A DNA stretch of 64,000 nt, from the NCBI GenBank assembly GCA_016704305.1, contig JADJAL010000027.1, positions 12,125 to 76,124 on the forward strand. Reading direction: 5' to 3'. Both the position numbers and the translations under genes were made by a program. The DNA is from Haliea sp. (GTDB lineage Bacteria > Pseudomonadota > Gammaproteobacteria > Pseudomonadales > Halieaceae). Positions 46,636 through 56,530 of this stretch are shown in pieces. Numbering within the stretch: the stretch's first letter is position 1; each line of letters begins with the position of its first letter. The notes beneath the pieces are model-generated. The model made no database searches, was not told the DNA's origin, and saw only the letters and a list, made by a program, of their open reading frames with translations.

Positions 46636-47601
46636 TTAGTTACGTAATTTTTCTAATATCATTTCCAAGGAACTACCCAAAGGCGCGCGAAGGGAAAAAT
46701 CACCGCCCTCCGGAAGCGAAAATTGCAGTGAAGCGGCATGCAAGAACAGGCGTTTCAGCCCAAGCTGGCGAGCCAGGTCTGCCGTTCGATCATCGGTGTA
46801 CTTGTCGTCGCCCAACAACGGAAAGCCGGTGTATAGGGCATGCACCCTGATCTGATGCGTTCGGCCCGTGATTGGCCTGGCCTCTATCAGCGTTGCACCG
46901 CGCAAACGCTCCACGACGCTAAATTCGGTGACCGCCCGCTTGCCCTCCCGGCTCACGCGTACCATCCGTTCGCCGGACTGCAGTATGTTCTTCTCCAGGG
47001 GAGCGTCGACCACACGGACGGTTTTGGGCCAATTGCCGGCAACCAGCGCTAAATAACGCTTATCCACGTGTTTTTCGCGCAACTGCCGATGCAGTTCGCG
47101 CAGTATGGGCGCGCGCTTTGCTATCAGGATGAGGCCGGAGGTATCGCGGTCCAGTCTGTGCACCAATTCCAGATAGCGCTCTTCCGGGCGAATTTGGCGC
47201 AGGCATTCTATCAACCCGAAACTGAGCCCGCTGCCGCCATGCACAGCCAGTCCGGAAGGCTTGTCGATCACAAGCAGATTTTCGTCCTCGTAAACAACTT
47301 GCCTGGCAATCTGCTCGAATTGCTGCCGTGTTATGGATGCGGGCGCCGCGGGATCCAGTTGGTGCAACGGCGGGATGCGAACCAGGTCGCCCATCACCAG
47401 TCGATAATCCGCTCGCACCCTGCCCTTGTTTACCCGAACTTCTCCCTTGCGCAATGCTCGGTAGAGCCGAGCGCGGGGTACGCCCCTGATTTCGCGAATC
47501 AGGTAGTTGTCCAGCCGTTGGCCAGCCGCATTTTGATCAACTGTCAGGATGTAGGACTGCTTGGTCGACGGAACGTCGGGGCTAGTCGACACAGGCTGCA
47601 C
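46636..47601 (-). CDS. rluC: 23S rRNA pseudouridine(955/2504/2580) synthase
   Basis: 321 residues. An S4 RNA-binding domain (RLDNYLIREIRGVPRARLYRALRKGEVRVN) precedes the pseudouridine synthase domain with catalytic Asp151 in HRLDRDTSG and the ARPITGRTHQIRVH motif. Divergent from rne across a 550-bp region, the classical rluC-rne pair. Confidence 0.94.
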   Translation of the reverse strand: MQPVSTSPDVPSTKQSYILTVDQNAAGQRLDNYLIREIRGVPRARLYRALRKGEVRVNKGRVRADYRLVMGDLVRIPPLHQLDPAAPASITRQQFEQIARQVVYEDENLLVIDKPSGLAVHGGSGLSFGLIECLRQIRPEERYLELVHRLDRDTSGLILIAKRAPILRELHRQLREKHVDKRYLALVAGNWPKTVRVVDAPLEKNILQSGERMVRVSREGKRAVTEFSVVERLRGATLIEARPITGRTHQIRVHALYTGFPLLGDDKYTDDRTADLARQLGLKRLFLHAASLQFSLPEGGDFSLRAPLGSSLEMILEKLRN

Positions 47602-48151
47602 GAATCATGTCAATTGTTTCCATATGCTGTTATAGTCGCCCGGTGGTTGTACCGCCCAACTTTTGAAGCTGGGTCGGAGAAGATTAAGCCCCTGGCGATT
47701 GTTTGGGCCTGCACGTGAGATGCAAGGTTCCGCCAGTTCAACTACGCAAACTTAATGGATGTCGACATCGCAGCAAGGTGCACCACTCGAACATCGCACC
47801 GTTGAACGGTAAGTCGACAATGGAATGAACCGAGCAGCAAGCACTGCCGGGACACAGAATCAGATATAAAGAACTATCGGCGTCGTTGCAGGCCACAGGT
47901 GCTGCGACACTAGCAAAAAGGCAGGATCCGTACCACTCTATTTACTGCCTGACGTTGTGATGACCACGCGATAAACCGTGGAAAACGTTAACACGACTCC
48001 GGGTGCACCCTCCGTATCATTGTTGGGAATACTCGGTAAGCGACTGAAATCGCTCAGATTTCAAGTCGATTACTGCTGTTAACCGGCTGCGTGCCGGCTT
48101 TATATTTGATCTCCTGCCCCGCCAGGCCTGCATCTACAAGGCAATGGCAAT
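47602..48151 (+). other. rluC-rne intergenic region and long rne leader
   Basis: 550 bp without a gene. A TATAGT -10 at 47631-47636 with TGTCAA 17 nt upstream would start an rne leader of about 500 nt. The leader contains hairpins: CCACG/CGTGG (47963-47981) and, close to the gene, CGACT/AGTCG with an inner AAATC/GATTT stem (48041-48068). In E. coli the rne leader folds into hairpins through which RNase E limits its own synthesis. The same use here is inference from position and folding. Confidence 0.5.
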
Positions 48152-50941
48152 ATGAAAAAAATGTTAATCAATGCGACTCAACCCGAAGAGTTGCGCGTAG
48201 CAATGGTCGATGGGCAGCGCCTGTACGATCTCGATATCGAAAACCGGACCCGTCTGCAAAAAAAGGCCAGTATCTACAAGGGAAAAATCACCCGTGTCGA
48301 ACCTAGTCTGGAAGCAGCTTTCGTCGATTTTGGCGCAGATCGCCACGGCTTTCTGCCTCTTAAGGAGATAGCGCGGGAATACTTCCACCGTAAGCCCAGC
48401 GGCGACGGCCGCCTCAAAATCAAGGAGATCGTCAAAGAGGGCACGGAAGTCATTGTGCAGGTCGACAAGGAGGAGCGTGGCAATAAAGGAGCTGCCCTGA
48501 CCACCTTTATCAGCCTGGCCGGTCGTTACATGGTCCTTATGCCCAATAATCCGCGAGCCGGTGGCATCTCACGTCGCATCGAAGGCGATGACCGCTCGGA
48601 GCTGAAGGAGGCGCTTGGTGCCCTGGAAATCCCGGAGGGCATGGGTGTCATTATCCGCACAGCAGGTGTCGGTCGAGCGGCTGAAGAACTGCAATGGGAC
48701 CTGAATTATCTCCTGCAATTGTGGGACTCGATCTCCAAGGCCGCAGAAACGGCCAAACCCAAAGACCTCCTGTTCCGGGAGAGTAACGTCATTATTCGGG
48801 CCGTGCGCGACTACCTGCGGGATGATATCGGCCAGGTCTTGATCGACTCAGAGGATGCGTATAAGCAGGCCCGCGATTTTGTAGCGCAAGTCATGCCCAA
48901 ATACACACCGCGTATTCAGCTTTACCAGGATAATATTCCCCTGTTCAATCGCTTCCAGATTGAGAGCCAGATCGAAACAGCGTTTCAGCGCGAAGTCCGG
49001 CTGCCCTCGGGCGGATCGATCGTGATCGATCCAACGGAAGCGCTTGTGTCCATCGATATCAACTCCGCCCGCTCGACACGCGGTGGCGATATCGAGGAAA
49101 CCGCGCTGAATACCAATCTTGAAGCGGCCGATGAAATCGCCAGGCAATTGCGCTTGCGCGATATGGGCGGCCTGGTGGTAATCGATTTCATCGATATGCT
49201 GGCCCCGAGAAACCAGCGCGCGGTGGAAAATCGTGTGCGCGATGCACTCGAAATTGACCGAGCTCGTGTTCAGGTAGGTCGCATCTCGCGCTTTGGTTTG
49301 CTGGAGATGTCGCGCCAGCGCCTGCGGCCTTCTCTGGGCGAAACCAGCGCCATCGTCTGCCCGCGCTGCAATGGGCAGGGCACTATTCGCGACACCAAAT
49401 CGCTGGCACTGTCTATTCTCCGGTTGCTCGAGGAGGAAGCGATTAAAGACCGCAGCGCAGAAGTGCGCGCCATTGTACCCGTGGACGTGGCGGCGTACCT
49501 TTTGAACGAGAAACGATCAGCACTCAGCGAAATCGAGGCGGACACCAAAGCGCGTGTACTGGTGATCCCAAACCCCAATTTCGAAACGCCGCATTTCGAA
49601 GTGCATCGCCTGCGTGACGATGAAGTGGATGGCGAACACGAGGTTAGCTATGCCGTGAATATCACGGTGCCCGCAACCGACGCCATCAGCGATGTGCATT
49701 CCGCAGTTGTGCCGATGCAGCAGGCAGCGGTTGAAGGAATCCCGCAAACGCCAGCACCTGTTGTCAACAGCGAAGGGAAAACGCCTGCGGAGCCGGCTTT
49801 GGCCAATACCGTTCAGCGCCAAATCCCACCGAACAAACCGCAGGAACCAGCGCCAGGTCTGCTGTCTCGCGTAGTATCTGCGCTATTCGGCTCCAAAACT
49901 GCCGCGCAAGCTTCCCAGAACAAGCCTGCCGAAGTTGCCGAGACAGAGAATCCGCCTGAGCAGCAGCCACGCACGGAATCCTCTGGACAGGGGGCATCGC
50001 CAAATAATCGCAATCGAAATCGGCGCCGTAGCCCTCAGGGGCGACAACAAAATCGCTCCGGCGAAGGCACGCCTATGGCGGCAGATGGCGGGAAAAATGC
50101 GGACAACCAGGAGAAACGTGGGCAGCAGCGACGTGAGCGGCCAAACGAACCAGCCAGCGGACGTGGCGAAGGTAACAGGCGACCCAACCGCGACGCCCAG
50201 CGCCGCACGAGAGACGACCGTCCAGAGACCCCCGTGGAGAGCGGCGAAGAGCCATCGCTGGAGGTCATCGCAGGCGAGGACAAGCCGCGAAAACGGCCCA
50301 ATGATATGAACCGTGCCGAGCCGCAACGCCGTCGACGCAATCGTGGGCGACGGCCTGAATCGGATGCAAATTCTGCGCGGGACAACACACCGAACGAGTC
50401 GGTCGATGACACGATTGGGCATGCCCAGAATGCCACTGCAGAAGTCGACCTCACTCAGCTGGCAACAATGGCTTCGCAGGAAGGAGAAGGTGCCGCGACA
50501 TTGTCGCATGCAGTTCAAGGTGAGCAGGTACATTCCGCACAATTTGCGACGCTGGAGTCCATGGACTCCGAAGATAGCGATGGCGGATGGGCCGAGGTTC
50601 CTATCGGCGATGATCCGGCGGTCGCTGCGGCGGACGGCATCGCACCTGCTGTCGCAGTCGCACACATCGCACCGGCAATCGTGCCCGACAAAGTGCCTGC
50701 AATCACCCAGAAAGTGATTTCAACGGCCGGCATTACCGCCAATGGCCGGGCCTACAATGATCCGCGGGTGAATGCGCATCCGGTTGGCGTCGTGGAATGC
50801 ACCACGTCTCACAGGACGTTGTTCAGCGAGACGGTCCACCCACCTGCCCCATCGAGTAATCGCAGCGTGCCACGAGCCAGTAATGATCCTCGCGGCCCGC
50901 GTCCAGAACCGTTCTCTGCGCATGCTGCAGGGAACTTCTGA
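48152..50941 (+). CDS. rne: ribonuclease E
   Basis: Main endoribonuclease for mRNA decay and rRNA/tRNA processing, core of the degradosome. 929 residues. S1 domain (IYKGKITRVEPSLEAAFVDFG), 5' sensor, DNase I-like active site with Asp302 (SIDINSA) and Asp345 (VIDFIDM), and the Zn-link Cys403-x2-Cys406 (CPRCNGQG), all within one or two residues of E. coli positions. From about residue 520 the chain is low-complexity and Arg/Asn/Pro/Glu-rich, the unstructured scaffold arm. It has an Arg-rich RNA-binding part and a conserved end (RASNDPRGP). Confidence 0.97.
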   Translation: MKKMLINATQPEELRVAMVDGQRLYDLDIENRTRLQKKASIYKGKITRVEPSLEAAFVDFGADRHGFLPLKEIAREYFHRKPSGDGRLKIKEIVKEGTEVIVQVDKEERGNKGAALTTFISLAGRYMVLMPNNPRAGGISRRIEGDDRSELKEALGALEIPEGMGVIIRTAGVGRAAEELQWDLNYLLQLWDSISKAAETAKPKDLLFRESNVIIRAVRDYLRDDIGQVLIDSEDAYKQARDFVAQVMPKYTPRIQLYQDNIPLFNRFQIESQIETAFQREVRLPSGGSIVIDPTEALVSIDINSARSTRGGDIEETALNTNLEAADEIARQLRLRDMGGLVVIDFIDMLAPRNQRAVENRVRDALEIDRARVQVGRISRFGLLEMSRQRLRPSLGETSAIVCPRCNGQGTIRDTKSLALSILRLLEEEAIKDRSAEVRAIVPVDVAAYLLNEKRSALSEIEADTKARVLVIPNPNFETPHFEVHRLRDDEVDGEHEVSYAVNITVPATDAISDVHSAVVPMQQAAVEGIPQTPAPVVNSEGKTPAEPALANTVQRQIPPNKPQEPAPGLLSRVVSALFGSKTAAQASQNKPAEVAETENPPEQQPRTESSGQGASPNNRNRNRRRSPQGRQQNRSGEGTPMAADGGKNADNQEKRGQQRRERPNEPASGRGEGNRRPNRDAQRRTRDDRPETPVESGEEPSLEVIAGEDKPRKRPNDMNRAEPQRRRRNRGRRPESDANSARDNTPNESVDDTIGHAQNATAEVDLTQLATMASQEGEGAATLSHAVQGEQVHSAQFATLESMDSEDSDGGWAEVPIGDDPAVAAADGIAPAVAVAHIAPAIVPDKVPAITQKVISTAGITANGRAYNDPRVNAHPVGVVECTTSHRTLFSETVHPPAPSSNRSVPRASNDPRGPRPEPFSAHAAGNF

Positions 50942-50957
50942 ACAAAGTATTGCAGTG

Positions 50958-50995
50958 AGGACACAAGAGCTCTGCCAGCTATTGTGTCCTGTTTT
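50958..50995 (+). terminator. rho-independent terminator after rne
   Basis: AGGACACAA (50958-50966) pairs perfectly with TTGTGTCCT (50982-50990), then GTTTTC follows. An inner AGCT repeat can extend the stem. It separates rne from the tRNA-Ser promoter. Confidence 0.75.
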
Positions 50996-51003
50996 CATCA
51001 CTG

Positions 51004-51009
51004 TATAAT
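51004..51009 (+). promoter_or_regulatory. -10 element of the tRNA-Ser promoter
   Basis: Perfect TATAAT followed by a GC-rich discriminator (CGCGCTCGC), typical of stringently controlled stable-RNA promoters. TTGTGT lies 16 nt upstream, inside the rne terminator stem. It sits about 66 nt before the tRNA. Confidence 0.6.
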
Positions 51010-51074
51010 CGCGCTCGCTTCGAGTGGCAGCGTTAGCTTTGCTGTGCAGGTATGAAGTAACAGTTAATGTATCC

Positions 51075-51164
51075 GGTGGGCTGGCTGAGCGGTCGAAAGC
51101 GGCGGTCTTGAAAACCGTTGAGGGTTTATCCCCTCCTAAGGTTCGAATCCTTAGCCCACCGCCA
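51075..51164 (+). tRNA. tRNA-Ser (UGA)
   Basis: Acceptor GGTGGGC pairs with GCCCACC, followed by G and encoded CCA. The anticodon loop is CTTGAAA, anticodon TGA at 51109-51111. Long variable arm and T-loop GTTCGAATC as in class II tRNAs. 90 nt with CCA. Confidence 0.97.
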
Positions 51165-51332
51165 TATCCCGATGACCCTTTCGAGGGCCATGACATATTT
51201 TTGAATTCGCATCCCACCTGCTGAAATCGCGTAGAAAAATCGATTCCGTAAGCTTGGATTTTGGATCTTTCGCCCTTATTATCTGTCCAAGGTCCCATCG
51301 CACAATCCGTGCGCCACTTTACGGAGTAAGCC

Positions 51333-52005
51333 ATGCAAGACAAAGGTCTGTACAACGTAGGTTCGATTGGAATCGAGTCCGCCTTTAGCACCAACAAAGT
51401 CCTGAAAAACACCTACATGCTGCTGGGTATGACCCTGCTGTTCAGTGCCATGACTGCGGGTATATCGATGGCGCTTGGCCTCAGTCAGGGGATGGCGCTC
51501 GTCCTCAGCCTGGTGGGATTCGGATTGCTGTTCGTCGTGCACAAAATGGCCGATTCCAGCAAAGGTCTTCTCGCCATTTTTGCCTTTACCGGCGTAATGG
51601 GTGCTTCCATCGGGCCCATGCTCAATCACTACCTGGCGATGGCCAACGGGCCGGCGCTGGTGATGCAGGCGCTGGGCGGCACGGCAGTCGTATTTTTGGG
51701 CTCTCGGCGTATGCCTGACGACCCGTAAGGACTTCTCCTATATGGGCGGTTTCCTGATGGTCGGCCTGCTGGTGGCCGTGGTCGCGATGATTGCCAATAT
51801 CTTTTTGGCCATTCCGGCCCTTTCGCTCACGATTTCGGCTGCAGTCGTAATGATCATGTCCGGCCTGATCCTGTTCGATACGAGCCGCATCATCAATGGG
51901 GGTGAAACCAACTATATCCGTGCGACCGTATCCCTCTACCTTAATATCTACAACCTGTTTATCCACCTGTTAAGCCTGCTGTCGATTTTCAATAGCGATG
52001 ACTGA
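51333..52005 (+). CDS. yccA: Bax inhibitor-1/YccA family membrane protein (two frameshifts)
   Basis: Seven-helix inner-membrane protein that in E. coli modulates FtsH proteolysis of membrane proteins. MLLGMTLLFSAMTAGISMALG opens the helices; the C-terminal part is FDTSRIINGGETNYIRATVSLYLNIYNLF, the family signature. The frame breaks at 51693-51697 (one T missing from a T-run) and 51714-51715 (one C missing). Corrected, the joint reads VVFFGLSAYALTTRKDFSYMGG and the protein is 224 residues. Followed by a strong terminator. Confidence 0.92.
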
Positions 52006-52023
52006 CACAAGTCCTGCACTAAC

Positions 52024-52052
52024 AAAACCCCGGTGCCTGCCGGGGTTTTTTG
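52024..52052 (+). terminator. rho-independent terminator after yccA
   Basis: AAAACCCCGG and CCGGGGTTTTTT form a 6-bp GC stem extended by A/T pairs, with a T-run on the plus strand. It separates yccA from the tus operon. Confidence 0.9.
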
Positions 52053-52070
52053 TTTAGGCGGCGTGCCGGT

Positions 52071-52462
52071 ATGATCTATTCCCTGCTCGTTCTGTCTGCC
52101 TCTGTCTCTGGACACGGTTCACGTGCCGCGGCAGAGTTTGCGCACTGCGCGATTACTCGTGGACACAAGATTCACCGTGTCTTCTTCCTGGACGCCGGCA
52201 CCGTTACCGGCTCGGGCATAGCATATTGCCCCAGGATGAAATAGATCCGGTGCAGGCATGGGCGCAGTTACACACTCAGCATGCAGTGGAGCTGGTAGTT
52301 TGCATCTCCTCGGCACTCAAATACGGCATGCTCGATGAGACCGAGGCGGCGCGCTACGAACGTCCCCATGCCACGATACACCCTGCATTTACGGTGTCAG
52401 GATTGGGACAACTTGTCGACGCCTGCGCACACGCTGACCGTCTCATCACATTCGGCGGATAA
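52071..52462 (+). CDS. tusD: sulfurtransferase TusD (one frameshift)
   Basis: DsrE-like subunit of the TusBCD sulfur relay, which passes persulfide sulfur to tRNA 2-thiouridine synthesis. MIYSLLVLSASVSGHGSRAA is the family start; the active Cys lies in ELVVCISSALKYGML. The frame breaks at 52217-52218 (one base missing, probably A). Corrected it reads GNSILPQDEIDPVQAW and is 130 residues. First gene of the operon, 19 bp after the yccA terminator. Confidence 0.92.
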
Positions 52463-52473
52463 ACAAGGCAACC

Positions 52474-52836
52474 GTGGACAAAAAGCGCATTTTAATTGTT
52501 CTGAGGCACAGCCCCTATGGCTCCAGCCTGGCCAAAGCCGCCGTGGACGTCGCGTTGGCCACGGCCGCCTTCGAGCAACGCGTGGATGTACTGTTCGCAG
52601 GCGATGGCGTATTGCAACTGATGCGGGATCAGGAAAGCCACGGCGTGGGGAGGAAGAACATTGGCCGCCAACTCGCATCGCTACCGCTGTATGACATTGA
52701 GCGTGTGTATGTGGATGCCGAGGCGGCGACCAGATACAACCTGGATACCGACAATACGCCCTTCGACACACAATTACTCAGTCCAGCAGACATGCATCAG
52801 TTGCTGGTGGCGTACGACCACCTGATGGGGTTGTGA
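52474..52836 (+). CDS. tusC: sulfurtransferase complex subunit TusC
   Basis: 120 residues, DsrF-like. RILIVLRHSPYGSSLAKAAVDVALATAAFEQRVDVLFAGDGVLQL matches the family, including the surface SPYGS loop. GTG start. Overlaps tusB by 4 nt. Confidence 0.93.
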   Translation: MDKKRILIVLRHSPYGSSLAKAAVDVALATAAFEQRVDVLFAGDGVLQLMRDQESHGVGRKNIGRQLASLPLYDIERVYVDAEAATRYNLDTDNTPFDTQLLSPADMHQLLVAYDHLMGL

Positions 52837-53129
52837 CTGTGGTATTGCATACATTGTGCGCCCTACCCTCCAGCGCTGCCTTCAGAGATTGCATCAAGGT
52901 GGCCCGAGCCGGGGATGCCATCGTATTGCTGGGAGATGGCGTGTACGCCGCACTGGAGGGTACCCCGGCATGTCGCGAGTTGCAGGCTACGCGCGTGGAA
53001 CTGTTTATGCTGCGCGCAGATGCGCTGCTCGCGGGAGTGAGCCAATCGGCGCCGAACATCGTCAGTATCGACATGGAAGGCCTGGTCGAATTAACCGAAC
53101 GTATTCCCCGTCAACTGGCGTGGTACTGA
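52833..53129 (+). CDS. tusB: sulfurtransferase complex subunit TusB
   Basis: 98 residues, DsrH-like. The family shows as LHTLCALPSSAAFRDCIKVARAGDAIVLLGDGVYAAL. GTG start overlapping the tusC stop; its TGA overlaps the tusE start as TGATG. It completes the TusBCD heterohexamer. Confidence 0.9.
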   Translation: MTVVLHTLCALPSSAAFRDCIKVARAGDAIVLLGDGVYAALEGTPACRELQATRVELFMLRADALLAGVSQSAPNIVSIDMEGLVELTERIPRQLAWY

Positions 53130-53452
53130 TGAGCGATCTTTCACCGGATGCCTTCGATACAGAAGGGTTCTTGCGCAATCTGTCGGACTGGAGCCCGGAT
53201 GTGGCGCTGCACATTGCTGCGGCGGAAAATCTTGAACTGACACCTGCGCACTGGGAGGTCATCCATTTATTGCGCGCGTATTACGTGGAATACGACAGCT
53301 CCCCTGCGATGCGACCGTTGGTCAAGTACTGCGCGCTCAATCTGGGACAGCACAAGGGTAAAAGTATCTACTTGATGTCGTTGTTTCCCGGCTCCCCGGC
53401 CAAGATCGGCAGCAAGATCGCCGGCCTGCCCAAACCCGACAATTGCCTGTGA
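53129..53452 (+). CDS. tusE: sulfurtransferase TusE (DsrC family)
   Basis: 107 residues. FDTEGFLRNLSDWSPDVALHIAAAENLELTPAHWEVIHLLR and the ending AKIGSKIAGLPKPDNCL are typical. Only the penultimate Cys is present, not the second Cys of dissimilatory DsrC, so it is the tRNA-thiolation type that takes sulfur from TusD. The start overlaps the tusB stop. Confidence 0.94.
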   Translation: MSDLSPDAFDTEGFLRNLSDWSPDVALHIAAAENLELTPAHWEVIHLLRAYYVEYDSSPAMRPLVKYCALNLGQHKGKSIYLMSLFPGSPAKIGSKIAGLPKPDNCL

Positions 53453-53481
53453 TGATCTGCGGTGGACTGCGATGAAGTACC

Positions 53482-54496
53482 GTGACTGAATCCAACGGAA
53501 TACCCGTACCTACTGAACACCCTTTCGCGCCCTATATTCGGATCCTGGGCAAGGGCAAAACCGGCACGCGTTCACTGTCGTTCGAGGAGGCGTATAACGC
53601 TTTCAGCATGGTATTGCGGGGTGACGTTGAACCGCTGCAATTGGGTGCATTCCTGATGTTGCTGCGCGTGAAGGAGGAAACCCCTGAGGAGCTTGCCGGC
53701 TTCGTGCAGGCTTGTCGCCAGAACATGATTATGCCGCCAGCAGGCCTGCACGCTGATCTGGATTGGTCGTGCTATGCCGGCAAAAAGCACCAACATCCGT
53801 GGTTTATCCTGTCACTGCTGTTGCTCGCACAAGCCGGACACCGGGTCTTCATCCATGGTTCAAGGGGCATACTCCCGGCAGGCTCTATGCGGAGGATGCA
53901 CTGCGGCAATTACAGCTGCCGGTCGCCGCCAACTGGACGGACGTCGGTGAGCAGCTCGAGCGCGCACATCTGAGCTACCTGCCGCTGGAGCAATTCTGCC
54001 AGCCCTTGCAGGAGCTGATTCAGTTGAAGCACCTGCTAGGGCTGCGGTCACCCGTGAATACCCTGAGCCGGTTGCTGAACCCTTTGCGCGCCGCTGCCAG
54101 CCTGCAGAGCGTCTTTCACCCCGCCTATGCGCGCCTGCACCAGGAAGCGGATAATGTGCTGGGGCAAGCGCGTGCGCTGGTTTTCAAGGGCGATAGCGGC
54201 GAAGTGGAAATCAAGCCGCAGGCCGACACCCGACTCAGCTTGCTACACGATGGACATCTTGATGAACTGGTGTTGCCGCGCGCCACGACGCAGCGCTACG
54301 AGAGTGTCCCCTCGCCCCGCGTCGAACCCCTGCGGGATTGTGGTCCGGTCGAGCAGACGATGACTATGGCCTGACTGCCGCGCTCTCCACGACCGCAGTA
54401 GCGCTCGTGGCACTGGTACCAGATCTCGACCTTTCGAGCGCGCAGCATCAGGCGCGGCAACTGTGGAATGCTCGCGACGTCCAGAGATTGTCCTGA
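53482..54496 (+). CDS. TrpD2/YbiB-like protein of the glycosyltransferase family 3 fold (two frameshifts)
   Basis: Related to anthranilate phosphoribosyltransferase but of the TrpD2/YbiB type, which binds nucleic acid and lacks TrpD activity. HPFAPYIRILGKGKTGTRSLSFEEAYNAFSMVLRGDVEPLQLGAFLMLLRVKEETPEEL is the N-domain. Frame breaks lie at 53864-53867 (one G missing) and about 54339-54342 (one G missing). Corrected, the joints read HGSRGHTPGRLYAEDAL and LRDWWSGRADDYGL and the protein is 338 residues. GTG start 30 nt after tusE; its stop overlaps the trmA start (TGATG). Context points to tRNA or RNA. Confidence 0.82.
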
Positions 54497-55625
54497 TGCC
54501 GATGTCGGCCGTGCAACCGGCGAGTTACCAGGCCCTGCTGAACGCAAAAGTGCATGTCGTGAACGCACTGATTGCGCCGTTTTCGCCGCCCGCCGTACAG
54601 GTCTATCCCTCGCAACCGACCGGCTTTCGCCTGCGTGCCGAATTCAGGATATGGCATGACGGTGAGCATATTGACTATGTGATGTTTCGACGTGGCGAAC
54701 CTGGCATACCCGTTGTCATTACCGAGTTTCCGATTGCAAACGAACGTATCCAGCGTGTGATGCCGCTACTGCACACTGCGCTCAACGCTGATCGCGCATT
54801 GCGGCATAAGCTGTTTCAGGTGGAGTTTCTTTCCGCACTATCCGGCGACCTGGTGATAACCCTGGCGTACCACCGGAAGCTGGATGCGATGTGGGAACCG
54901 GCTGCACAACAGCTGGCAACCGCACTACAATCCGCACTGTCGTCTGCGCCAGGAACACTCTCGATCATCGGCCGCAGTCGCGGGAAAAAGCTGGTTATTG
55001 GCAACGACTACGTCCAGGAAGTGCTGTCCGTACAGGGCAAGGAATTTCGCTACCGGCAATACGAACAGTCGTTCAGCCAGCCCAATGGCGGCGTCAACAT
55101 ACAGATGATTGAGTGGGCCTGCGAGCAGGCTACGTCGCTACAGGGCGACTTGCTGGAGTTGTATTGCGGCAATGGCAATTTCACCCTGCCCCTGGCTAGG
55201 CTCTTTGACAACGTGATTGCTACAGAACTGGCGAAATCATCCATTCGCGCAGCACGCGCGAATCTCGTGGAAAACGGCATCGACAATGTGCAACTGGTGC
55301 GCTTGTCCGCCGAAGAAGTCACGCAGGCAATGAACGCCGAACGCGCCTTTCGCCGCCTGCGGGAACTACCAAACCGCTGGATCAGTATGCGCTGAATACA
55401 CTGTTGGTTGATCCGCCGCGCACAGGGCTGGACCAGCACACTCTGGCTATGGCCGCCCGATTCCAAACGATCATCTACATATCCTGCAACCCACATACGT
55501 TGGCGGAAAATTTGCAATCGCTGGACGCTACCCATCGCATCAGCCAATTTGCGCTGTTCGACCAATTTCCATACACCGATCACATGGAATGCGGTGTTCT
55601 ATTACAGAGTAGAGAAACAGCGTGA
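54496..55625 (+). CDS. trmA: tRNA (uracil-5-)-methyltransferase TrmA (one frameshift)
   Basis: Makes m5U54 (ribothymidine) in tRNA. FRLRAEFRIWHDGEHIDYVMF and LLELYCGNGNFTLPLA (SAM site) are visible. The catalytic Cys lies in ISCNPHTLAENL and the general base Glu in HMECGVLLQ. The frame breaks at the A-run 55371-55373 (one A missing). Corrected, the joint reads LRELPKPLDQYALNTLLVDPPR and the product is 376 residues. The ATG overlaps the stop of the TrpD2-like gene, so it is the last gene of the tus operon. Confidence 0.93.
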
Positions 55626-55633
55626 ACGCAGCG

Positions 55634-56527
55634 CTACACGCGTATGCCGAATGCGAGCAAACCCCGGCCCAACACCTCATCAAGATGAGCAGCATCACCG
55701 GCGTTGATTTCCAGATGACGTAATTCCAGGGTGCGGTACAGCTCGCGTTTGCGGAACTTTCCCGACAGCTCGCCGGCCGGTACATCCGTTTCCCAGCAGT
55801 CAATATAGACATGGCCAACCGGCACGTAGAAGTCGGCATACACTAATTCCTGCGTGGGCAGTGCGCGATGAATGGCGTGTGCAAGTTGGGCCAGGTACAA
55901 CCAGTTGCAGACTGCCTCCTGCAACGGCGTGCCTAACTCGTGCCCGTCCAAGCCATGATATCTATCGATAACGGTGTTTGCATTCGCAAACAGATCGGGC
56001 TCAACATCGCCAGAGGCAACGCGAGCCGGTAACTGCGTGGACTGACGGCTCAGCTCGCGGTGAATGACGGGATTATCCGTGAACTCGCCGGGCCAGGTGA
56101 TGTGGAAGGCACCGCTGCTGTTGCTCTCCTCCTGCAGGCCGCCCCAGGCGCGCCCCAGCTTTGTTAACTCCCAACCCTGGATGCCGTGATGCTGCAAGCC
56201 GAGTTCCGCCAGTACACGATTTATTTGCCGCGCTTGCAGGTGAGGGTAATTGCGGCTCAGGGACGCTGCCGTAAGGCGCTGGTTGGATTCGATCGCCTGC
56301 AACAGCGGGTGCTGCGCCAGTTGCTCCGGCCAGACGATATAGGAGCCGTAGCGTCGACTTGACTGGTAACTACCACCCTCGTATTCACCTTTGGGCGTCA
56401 GCGCCCAACTATCCTGTGTGCGCTGTATCCAGCCGTAGTCTTTGAGCACCGCAAACAGTTGCTGCACGGGTATATCCAACTTCTTCGCCAGCGCCGTGGT
56501 AGAAAGCTTTTCTTCTTCGGGCGGCAT
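55634..56527 (-). CDS. winged-helix / PD-(D/E)XK-like hypothetical protein
   Basis: 297 residues. The N-terminal 60 residues look like a winged helix (STTALAKKLDIPVQQLFAVLKDYGWIQRTQDSWALTPKGEYEGG), and a second similar repeat follows near 80-130. The C-terminal third has VYADFYVPVGHVYIDCWE followed by KFRKRELY. This arrangement resembles the Asp ... (D/E)xW ... K pattern of small PD-(D/E)XK nuclease domains fused to DNA proteins. I infer a DNA-interacting protein, possibly a nuclease. It follows the dUTPase gene by 3 nt, which supports a nucleotide or DNA role. No signal peptide. Confidence 0.6.
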   Translation of the reverse strand: MPPEEEKLSTTALAKKLDIPVQQLFAVLKDYGWIQRTQDSWALTPKGEYEGGSYQSSRRYGSYIVWPEQLAQHPLLQAIESNQRLTAASLSRNYPHLQARQINRVLAELGLQHHGIQGWELTKLGRAWGGLQEESNSSGAFHITWPGEFTDNPVIHRELSRQSTQLPARVASGDVEPDLFANANTVIDRYHGLDGHELGTPLQEAVCNWLYLAQLAHAIHRALPTQELVYADFYVPVGHVYIDCWETDVPAGELSGKFRKRELYRTLELRHLEINAGDAAHLDEVLGRGLLAFGIRV

Positions 56528-56530
56528 AGG

